A stretch of 5,089 nucleotides of DNA from assembly GCA_002011685.1 (NCBI GenBank), contig MTOL01000012.1, forward strand, positions 1,650-6,738. The letters run 5' to 3'. Both the position numbers and the translations under genes were made by a program. The DNA comes from Deferribacteres bacterium JdFR-76 (GTDB lineage: Bacteria > Zhuqueibacterota > JdFR-76). The notes beneath the pieces are model-generated. The model was not told the origin of the DNA, did not search any database, and worked only from the letters and a program-made list of their open reading frames with translations. Positions 1 to 5,089 of this stretch are shown one piece after another (positions within the stretch are counted from its first letter, which is position 1; each line of letters starts with the position of its first letter).

Positions 1-1614
1 TTTTTTGATCAGTACCGTGTTTCGCTGGCCATGCCGTCCCTGCGGCCGGAAACCATCACGCCTGAACTGATTCAGGCCCTCGGGCGTGAAAAGAAAAGCG
101 GCCTGACCATTGCCCCCGAAGCGGGTACGCCGCGGCTTCGCCGGGTCATTAACAAAATCATGGATGAGGAAGTAATCTTTCGGGCTGTGCGCACAGCCTT
201 CGAACACGGGTGGAAACTGGTAAAACTGTATTTCATGATCGGTCTTCCCACCGAAACCGAAGAGGACCTGCTGGGGCTGGCCGATCTTGTTAACAGGATC
301 GGGCGGATTGCCAGAAAATACGGTGCCAAGGTGAAAGTGTCCATTTCGCCATTCAATCCCAAAGCGCATACGCCGTTCCAGTGGGCCGCACAGGACGATA
401 TTTCTGTTCTGGAAGAGAAAATTGGGATTGTAGCCAGAAACATCCGGGGACGCCATATCGAATTAACTTGGAGAAATCCGGAAGTTACGCGGCTGGAGGG
501 GATTATTGCCAGAGGGGATCGGCGGTTGGGGCGTGCGATCTATGAAGCATGGAAACTCGGAGCCCGCTTCGACGCATGGACCGATCAGTTTTCGTGGGAC
601 ATATGGAAGAAAGCATTTGCAAAAGCTGGAATCCAACCGGAGGAGTACACCCGCGCCAGGGAACAGGACGAACCATTACCGTGGGACCATATTTCCCGGG
701 GAGTAACACGTGATTTTCTAAGAAAGGAATGGGAAAGGGCGCTGCAGGAACAGGGGCTGGAGGATTGCAAATATGCCAGTTGCAACCTGTGCGGACTGAT
801 GAAACAGCCCGAGTGCCGGCAGATTTTGAAGCGCAGCAAAAAGCAGGGACCTGCTCGGGATGGGCATCCTGTTTTCCGCTGGAAGCGCAGGGAAGAGGAA
901 GGGCTGGAAGAGCGGGATACGAAACAACCGGTAGTGTATGTTCGCCTGCGCTACGCGAAACAGGGATGGATGCGATTCATCGGACATCTGGATCTTACTT
1001 CCCTGATGCTGCGGCTCTTCCGTATTGCCCGGTTGCCGTTTGTTTTTACGGAGGGATTTTCACCGCATCCTAAGGTCAGCTTCGGTCCACCCATTCCGCT
1101 TGGGGTAGAGAGTGTGTGGGAGCTGATGGATTTGCATCTCTACCGGGATGATTTCGGGGCCCTGGCCGCGCGGCTCAATGCCCTAATGCCGGATGGCCTG
1201 CGCATTGAAGAAGTTCAGATTTCGGATGCGCCGCTGCCACCTTTGCGGGAGTGGATTCAGGAAGCGCAGTACCAGATCTGGCTGCCCGGAGAAATTTCCG
1301 CGATTCAGGCGGCTGTAGAACAGGTTAGCTCGGGGCAACCCATGTGGCTGGAAAAAGAAACCAGGAAAGGAAAAAAGCGCGTTAATCTGGCATCGATTTT
1401 TATCTCCGTGAATTACTGGCCGCAGCGAAAACTGCTACAAATCCGCCACCGGGTGGAAAACGGACAGCCGCTCAATATTTTTGATATTTTAGCCTGCCTC
1501 ACCAGGGGAGAATCGGAAATTGTAAGCCGCTGCCGCATAGTCCGTTCTTATATGGGTCCCACGGCTGTTCCCCATCCCCATGAAACTACGCTGGCCGGAT
1601 TGCAAGTGGTGTGA
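1..1614 (+). CDS. Radical SAM protein (TIGR03960-like) fused to a C-terminal DUF2344/TIGR03936 domain; 5' end outside the window
   Basis: The frame is open from base 1 and the conserved sequence starts before the first ATG (base 31), with residues FFDQYRVSLAMPSLRPE reading straight through. The gene is therefore cut by the window edge and 537 residues are visible. Residues are numbered from the first visible codon. Residues 1-130 are the second half of a radical SAM barrel: KSGLTIAPEAGT (32-43), MIGLPTETEED (79-89) and PKAHTPFQW (120-128). The CxxxCxxC iron-sulfur motif and any B12-binding domain would lie upstream, so they cannot be checked. A linker with four cysteines (C256, C261, C264, C272) follows. 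From about residue 312 a DUF2344/TIGR03936 domain begins (VRLRYAKQGWMRFIGHLDL, then EGFSPHPKVSFGPPIPLGVES) and runs to the end. In many bacteria these two parts are separate adjacent genes; here they are fused. The reaction is unknown. The usual neighbours (RNase G, L21, L27) hint at RNA or ribosome modification, which is inference. Confidence 0.9.
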   Translation, partial: FFDQYRVSLAMPSLRPETITPELIQALGREKKSGLTIAPEAGTPRLRRVINKIMDEEVIFRAVRTAFEHGWKLVKLYFMIGLPTETEEDLLGLADLVNRIGRIARKYGAKVKVSISPFNPKAHTPFQWAAQDDISVLEEKIGIVARNIRGRHIELTWRNPEVTRLEGIIARGDRRLGRAIYEAWKLGARFDAWTDQFSWDIWKKAFAKAGIQPEEYTRAREQDEPLPWDHISRGVTRDFLRKEWERALQEQGLEDCKYASCNLCGLMKQPECRQILKRSKKQGPARDGHPVFRWKRREEEGLEERDTKQPVVYVRLRYAKQGWMRFIGHLDLTSLMLRLFRIARLPFVFTEGFSPHPKVSFGPPIPLGVESVWELMDLHLYRDDFGALAARLNALMPDGLRIEEVQISDAPLPPLREWIQEAQYQIWLPGEISAIQAAVEQVSSGQPMWLEKETRKGKKRVNLASIFISVNYWPQRKLLQIRHRVENGQPLNIFDILACLTRGESEIVSRCRIVRSYMGPTAVPHPHETTLAGLQVV

Positions 1615-1694
1615 ATTCGCGGGTCCGAATGGTCTGCCGCAAAGAGCAGCGGTAGGCTTAGCACGCAAGTAAAAAATTGGACCGGCCGGCTACC

Positions 1695-1707
1695 CGGTCT
1701 GGAATAC
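1695..1707 (+). repeat. 13-bp direct repeat, copy 1
   Basis: CGGTCTGGAATAC occurs here and again, identically, at 1753-1765, 58 bases downstream. The match stops at both flanks. This copy overlaps the right arm of the second hairpin in the gap and the first base of the third. The core GGTCTG also occurs at 1631-1636 at the start of the first hairpin. Confidence 0.6.
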
Positions 1708-1718
1708 GACCATTCTGG

Positions 1719-1749
1719 TTGACGGGATGGATAGGTATTTTGGTATTTG
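1719..1749 (+). promoter_or_regulatory. Weak candidate promoter for rng
   Basis: TTGACG (1719-1724) is one base from the -35 consensus. The best -10 candidate is TATTTG (1744-1749) at a long 19-base spacing, and it is a poor match. If real, transcription would start near 1756 and the leader would be about 30 bases, leaving out the hairpins. Read-through from the radical SAM gene or a promoter further upstream is equally possible. Confidence 0.2.
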
Positions 1750-1752
1750 AAA

Positions 1753-1765
1753 CGGTCTGGAATAC
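1753..1765 (+). repeat. 13-bp direct repeat, copy 2
   Basis: Exact second copy of CGGTCTGGAATAC, ending 21 bases before the rng start codon and just upstream of its ribosome binding site. It could be a protein or RNA binding site or a remnant of a small duplication; the sequence alone does not decide. Confidence 0.6.
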
Positions 1766-1774
1766 AGAGCAAGC

Positions 1775-1779
1775 AGGGG
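1775..1779 (+). promoter_or_regulatory. Ribosome binding site of rng
   Basis: AGGGG lies 7 bases before the ATG at 1787. It is a weaker Shine-Dalgarno match than those of rplU, rpmA and mdh. A second AGGA at 1783-1786 abuts the start codon and is too close to serve. The spacing supports the ATG at 1787 as the start. Confidence 0.5.
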
Positions 1780-1786
1780 TACAGGA

Positions 1787-3322
1787 ATGAAGAAAGAGAT
1801 TTTAATCAACGCTTCCATAGCAGGAACGAGAGTAGCAATTCTGGAAAATAAGAAGCTTGTGGAAATTTATGTGGAGCTGCCTGAACAGGAACGAATGGTG
1901 GGGAACATTTACAAGGGGGTTGTGGAAAATGTTTTCAAGGGAATGGGGGCCTGTTTTGTGGATATCGGAATGGAGCAGAATGCTTTTCTGCGTTTCTCAG
2001 ATATTGGCGAATTCTTTGAAAATTACGGCCCCATTATTGGGGATGAAGAGGACCTCACCCTCTGGAAAAAGCAGCAGGAGGAGAAAAAACGGAAAAATGT
2101 TCCGCTGGTGACCAACCAGGAGATCCTGGTTCAGGTGGCGAAGGAACCGATCGGGACGAAAGGGGCACGCGTTACCTCCGAAATTACCTTGCCCGGAAGG
2201 TTTCTGGTACTGGTTCCGGGGTATTCCCATGTGGGCGTGTCGCGAAAGATCCAGAGCATCCGCGAAAGGAGGCGGCTGAAACACTTGGCTCGCAAAATCC
2301 GGCCCGACGGATTTGGTCTTATCGTCCGGACGGTGGCCGAGGGAAAAGATGAAGCGACCCTTCGGAAAGATCTGGAAAACCTGATGAAAACGTGGGAAAG
2401 GATTGAAAAACGGGCACGCAAAGAGAAAGGGCCGGTGCTTCTTTACAAAGACATGGGAATGGTGTCATCCATTATTCGGGATCTGTTTACGCCCGATGTG
2501 GACCGGGTGGTGGTGGATTCCCGGAGGCTTTACCGTGAAATTGTGAGTTATCTGAAGGATGTTTCGCCCAATCTGGTTCCGCGGGTTGAGCTGTATCGTC
2601 ATCCTGTGCCGCTGTTCGATGCCTACGATGTGGAGAAAGAATTCGATCGCTGTCTTTCCCGAAGGGTTTGGCTGAAGAGCGGGGGGTACCTTTTGTTTGA
2701 CCAGACGGAGGCCCTGGTGGCCATTGATGTGAACAGTGGCAAGTATGTGAGTAAAGGGGAGCAGGAAGAGGCTACGTACCGGCTGAATCTGGAAGCAGCC
2801 CAGGAGATCGCGCGGCAGCTGAGGCTCCGGGATCTGGGAGGAATTATTGTGATCGATTTTGTGGACATGCCAAGCCAGGAGAAACGTGACCGGCTGGTTG
2901 CGGAATTCCGCCGCCTCCTCAGAAATGACCGGGCCAAAACCAGCGTGGCACCTATTTCAGAATTTGGCCTGGTTGAAATGACCCGCGAGCGGGTCCGTCC
3001 CAGTGTTATGTTCTCGATCACAGAACCCTGTCCCGTATGCGACGGCCTGGGGCACATTCTTTCCAAACCGCTGGTTGCCACCAAAATTGAGGTGGCCATC
3101 CGCCGGATCCGTACCATGCGCCGCGATCGACGCTTCTTCCTGTATGTGCATCCGGTTATGGTAGACTATTTGACATCCGGGCTCTGGAATCGACTCCGCC
3201 GGATGATGCTGAAAAATTTTGTCACCATCGAGCTGGTTCCGGACGACAAGCTGAATTATCAGGAGTTCCGGATCGTTTCGAAAAAAACAGGCGAAGATCT
3301 CACAAATCTAATAAAAACTTGA
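1787..3322 (+). CDS. rng: Ribonuclease G (RNase E/G family endoribonuclease)
   Basis: An endoribonuclease that cuts single-stranded, AU-rich RNA with preference for 5'-monophosphate ends. It acts in the cytoplasm on rRNA precursors and mRNA. The 511 residues match the catalytic half of RNase E and are close to RNase G in length, with no long C-terminal degradosome scaffold. In order: a short N-terminal RNase H-like part; an S1 RNA-binding domain (about 38-125, from GNIYKGVVENV to KEPIGTKGARV) interrupted by a charged insertion at about 75-110; a 5'-sensor region with R181 and T182 in LIVRTVAEGK; and a DNase I-like catalytic domain with the magnesium-binding aspartates expected at D314 (AIDVNSG) and D357 (IDFVDM). 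The zinc-link motif CPVC is at 415-418. All key residues are present, so it should be active. ATG 1787 has a modest ribosome site, and the N-terminus MKKEILINAS fits the family. The stop codon lies inside the -35 box of the next promoter. An RNase E name is possible but less likely given the length. Confidence 0.96.
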   Translation: MKKEILINASIAGTRVAILENKKLVEIYVELPEQERMVGNIYKGVVENVFKGMGACFVDIGMEQNAFLRFSDIGEFFENYGPIIGDEEDLTLWKKQQEEKKRKNVPLVTNQEILVQVAKEPIGTKGARVTSEITLPGRFLVLVPGYSHVGVSRKIQSIRERRRLKHLARKIRPDGFGLIVRTVAEGKDEATLRKDLENLMKTWERIEKRARKEKGPVLLYKDMGMVSSIIRDLFTPDVDRVVVDSRRLYREIVSYLKDVSPNLVPRVELYRHPVPLFDAYDVEKEFDRCLSRRVWLKSGGYLLFDQTEALVAIDVNSGKYVSKGEQEEATYRLNLEAAQEIARQLRLRDLGGIIVIDFVDMPSQEKRDRLVAEFRRLLRNDRAKTSVAPISEFGLVEMTRERVRPSVMFSITEPCPVCDGLGHILSKPLVATKIEVAIRRIRTMRRDRRFFLYVHPVMVDYLTSGLWNRLRRMMLKNFVTIELVPDDKLNYQEFRIVSKKTGEDLTNLIKT

Positions 3323-3348
3323 CAATTAGCGCCGTTCATTTGTATATT
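3319..3348 (+). promoter_or_regulatory. Strong sigma-70 promoter for rplU-rpmA, overlapping the rng stop codon
   Basis: TTGACA (3319-3324) is a perfect -35 hexamer. TATATT (3343-3348) matches five of six bases of the -10 consensus, and the spacer is 18 bases. The rng stop codon TGA (3320-3322) sits within the -35 box. Transcription would start near 3355 and give a leader of about 55 bases before rplU. The stretch TATATTTTG also loosely resembles the Bacteroidota -7 element TAnnTTTG. This is the best promoter in the window, fitting for ribosomal protein genes that need high expression. Confidence 0.75.
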
Positions 3349-3392
3349 TTGAAGCGTTTACGTGAAAGAAATTTTGCAGACCGAAAGCGGAG

Positions 3393-3399
3393 AGGAGGT
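3393..3399 (+). promoter_or_regulatory. Ribosome binding site of rplU
   Basis: AGGAGGT, a full match to the anti-Shine-Dalgarno sequence, ends 10 bases before the ATG at 3410. The spacing is slightly long but workable, and it supports that start. Confidence 0.8.
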
Positions 3400-3409
3400 T
3401 GAGACGTAG

Positions 3410-3721
3410 ATGTACGCCATTGTCGAGATTGCGGGGAAGCAGTTCCGGGTAACGGAAAATCAGCGGGTTATGGTGCCGCGCCTTCGTGCGGATGAAGGAC
3501 AGAAAATCGAGCTGGATAAGGTACTTCTGGTTTCTACGGATGACGGCATCCAGATCGGCCAGCCACTGGTGGAAGGCGCGAAGGTGGAGGCCAGTGTGCT
3601 GAAGCACGACCGCGAGAAAAAAATTATTGTTTTCAAGAAAAAGCGCCGCAAAAATTACCGGCGGAAGAAAGGGCACCGTCAGCCTTACACAGAATTGAAG
3701 ATTGAAAAAATTGTTGTATAG
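3410..3721 (+). CDS. rplU: 50S ribosomal protein L21
   Basis: L21 binds 23S rRNA in the large ribosomal subunit and is placed early in 50S assembly. The 103 residues match the normal family length. The N-terminus [18 protein letters not shown] is typical, and the C-terminal L21 signature is clear at residues 76-94: a run of lysines and arginines with Y83, then GHRQPYT (88-94). The gene has its own strong promoter just upstream, overlapping the end of rng, and a full Shine-Dalgarno site. rpmA follows after 23 bases, so the two are almost certainly co-transcribed, as is general for this pair. Nothing is missing or unusual in the protein. Confidence 0.98.
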   Translation: MYAIVEIAGKQFRVTENQRVMVPRLRADEGQKIELDKVLLVSTDDGIQIGQPLVEGAKVEASVLKHDREKKIIVFKKKRRKNYRRKKGHRQPYTELKIEKIVV

Positions 3722-3729
3722 AAAACGCG

Positions 3730-3736
3730 AGGAGGT
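3730..3736 (+). promoter_or_regulatory. Ribosome binding site that fixes the rpmA start
   Basis: AGGAGGT ends 8 bases before the ATG at 3745, which is optimal spacing. An in-frame TTG at 3736 overlaps the last base of this site and so cannot be the start; using it would only add three residues (MID) not seen in L27. Confidence 0.85.
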
Positions 3737-3744
3737 TGATAGAT

Positions 3745-3999
3745 ATGGCTCATAAGAAAGGACAGGGCAGTTCCCGAAACGGCCGCGACAGTGAATCGAA
3801 ACGGCTAGGTGTAAAACGTTACGACGGGCAGTTTGTGCGCGCCGGCAATATCCTTGTCCGGCAGCGGGGCACGCGGATTCATCCCGGAAAAAATGTGGGC
3901 CGCGGTGGGGATGACACGCTGTTTGCCCTGGTGGACGGCGTGGTGAAGTTTGCCCGTTCCAAGTCGCGGAAAGTTGTTCACGTACTCCCGGTTTCCTGA
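3745..3999 (+). CDS. rpmA: 50S ribosomal protein L27
   Basis: L27 is a 50S subunit protein whose flexible N-terminus reaches towards the peptidyl transferase centre and helps position tRNA. The 84 residues match the family: [20 protein letters not shown] at the start, followed by [21 protein letters not shown] and the glycine-rich [16 protein letters not shown] (51-66). The start at 3745 is set by the Shine-Dalgarno site and by the conserved MAHKK. There is no N-terminal extension of the kind cleaved by the Prp protease in Firmicutes, so the mature N-terminus is made directly (the initiator Met is probably removed before Ala). It is co-transcribed with rplU. No T-rich terminator follows, so transcription may continue into mdh. 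Confidence 0.98.
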   Translation: MAHKKGQGSSRNGRDSESKRLGVKRYDGQFVRAGNILVRQRGTRIHPGKNVGRGGDDTLFALVDGVVKFARSKSRKVVHVLPVS

Positions 4000-4025
4000 G
4001 AAAAAGCGCCGATCCGTTCGGTCCC

Positions 4026-4034
4026 TTGGCCAAT
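4026..4034 (+). repeat. TTGGCCAAT, palindromic 9-mer upstream of mdh, copy 1
   Basis: TTGGCCAA (4026-4033) is a perfect 8-bp palindrome in the 79-base gap between rpmA and mdh. The same nine bases TTGGCCAAT recur at 4148-4156, inside the start of mdh and 122 bases away. This could be a pair of operator half-sites around the mdh start, but the second copy is also ordinary coding sequence (Leu-Ala-Asn), so chance is quite possible. Confidence 0.25.
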
Positions 4035-4048
4035 ACTGCTTCGGATAA

Positions 4049-5002
<954 letters not shown>

Positions 5003-5089
5003 GGGGTTGAATCCGGACAGCGAAATACAGCAACATAAAAATAGCTGGATTGTGGTGATGAATGCGGAAAGGGCATGGTCAGACATGTG
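5003..5089 (+). other. Region after mdh without a supported gene
   Basis: 87 bases from the mdh stop to the window edge. No hairpin plus T-run is visible, so no terminator can be called. Candidate starts of a next gene are ATG 5058 (MNAERAWSDM, open to the edge), ATG 5062 and ATG 5075. None has a convincing, well-spaced Shine-Dalgarno site, and the readable peptides are too short to identify. Confidence 0.5.

Larger units (their letters stand above)
1615..1786 (+). other. Intergenic region with potential to fold into consecutive hairpins; possible structured leader of rng
   Basis: This 172-base gap is long compared with the other gaps in the window and holds no supported ORF. By hand I find three consecutive stems. 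Stem one pairs 1631-1640 with 1649-1658: ten pairs, three of them G-U, with an 8-base loop. Stem two pairs 1677-1685 with 1694-1702: nine pairs, the outer three G-U, with an 8-base loop. Stem three pairs 1707-1712 with 1716-1721: six pairs with a 3-base loop. None is followed by a T-run, so they do not look like intrinsic terminators. Two GTATT copies (1735-1739, 1743-1747) could pair with AATAC in either copy of the direct repeat. Autoregulation of RNase E through a structured rne leader is known in E. coli; a similar role here is speculation. No folding energy or alignment was computed. Confidence 0.35.

Noticed and set aside
31..33. ATG at 31 as the start of the radical SAM gene
   Set aside because: The frame is open to base 1 and the residues before this ATG fit the family, while half of the radical SAM barrel and its iron-sulfur motif are missing. 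The gene is truncated by the window edge, not started here.
1631..1658. Hairpin after the radical SAM stop as an intrinsic terminator
   Set aside because: The stem is good, but no T-run follows; the next bases are TAGCACGCAAG and then an A-run.
2623..3117. Antisense reading frame of 164 codons opposite rng
   Set aside because: Its serine/arginine-rich composition is typical of a reverse-strand shadow, and it overlaps the conserved catalytic region of RNase G.
3349..3409. L21-type ribosomal protein leader RNA before rplU
   Set aside because: The leader is only about 55 bases. The only stem I find is three pairs (3381-3383 with 3388-3390), too little to support a regulatory RNA.
3736..3738. 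TTG start for rpmA, giving a protein beginning MIDMAHKK
   Set aside because: The TTG overlaps the last base of the Shine-Dalgarno site, and L27 proteins of this type start at MAHKK. ATG 3745 is ideally spaced.
4009..4022. Short hairpin after rpmA as a terminator
   Set aside because: Only four to five pairs and no T-run.
5058..5089. Start of a next gene at ATG 5058
   Set aside because: The visible peptide has only ten residues and no convincing ribosome site, so it cannot be supported from this window.

Overview
The window is a stretch of ordinary bacterial chromosome carrying five genes, all on the + strand: the 3' part of a fused radical SAM protein, an RNase E/G-family ribonuclease (rng), ribosomal proteins L21 (rplU) and L27 (rpmA), and malate dehydrogenase (mdh). 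Coding density is high. There are no tRNA or rRNA genes, CRISPR arrays, insertion sequences or phage-like genes.

Organism: a Gram-negative-type bacterium with slightly GC-rich DNA. L27 starts directly with MAHKK and lacks the cleavable N-terminal extension typical of Firmicutes. The malate dehydrogenase is of the short (about 307-residue), lactate-dehydrogenase-like type. RNase G carries a lengthened charged insertion next to its S1 domain. Together these suggest the Fibrobacterota-Chlorobiota-Bacteroidota side of the tree or one of its poorly cultured relatives (Calditrichota/KSB1-like). This placement is inference from remembered family features, not a computed result.

Layout: 1-1614 is the C-terminal part of a TIGR03960-like radical SAM protein fused to a DUF2344/TIGR03936 domain; its N-terminus lies upstream of the window. 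1615-1786 is a 172-base gap that can fold into three consecutive hairpins and holds a 13-bp direct repeat; it may be a structured leader for the ribonuclease gene. 1787-3322 is rng. A near-consensus sigma-70 promoter starts inside the last codons and stop codon of rng and should drive rplU (3410-3721) and rpmA (3745-3999), which are 23 bases apart and both have strong Shine-Dalgarno sites. mdh (4079-5002) follows after 79 bases, with no visible terminator before it. The last 87 bases hold no gene I can support.

How the genes work together: radical SAM/DUF2344, rng, rplU and rpmA form a neighbourhood that recurs in several bacterial phyla. RNase G matures rRNA 5' ends and decays mRNA, and L21 and L27 are 50S subunit proteins, so the first four genes centre on ribosome production and RNA processing. 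This makes an RNA- or ribosome-related role for the uncharacterised radical SAM protein plausible but unproven. Malate dehydrogenase is a central-carbon enzyme and appears to be a metabolic passenger downstream. I found no strong case for an undescribed system. The most promising items are the structured region before rng, the promoter embedded in the rng stop codon, and the uncharacterised fused radical SAM protein.
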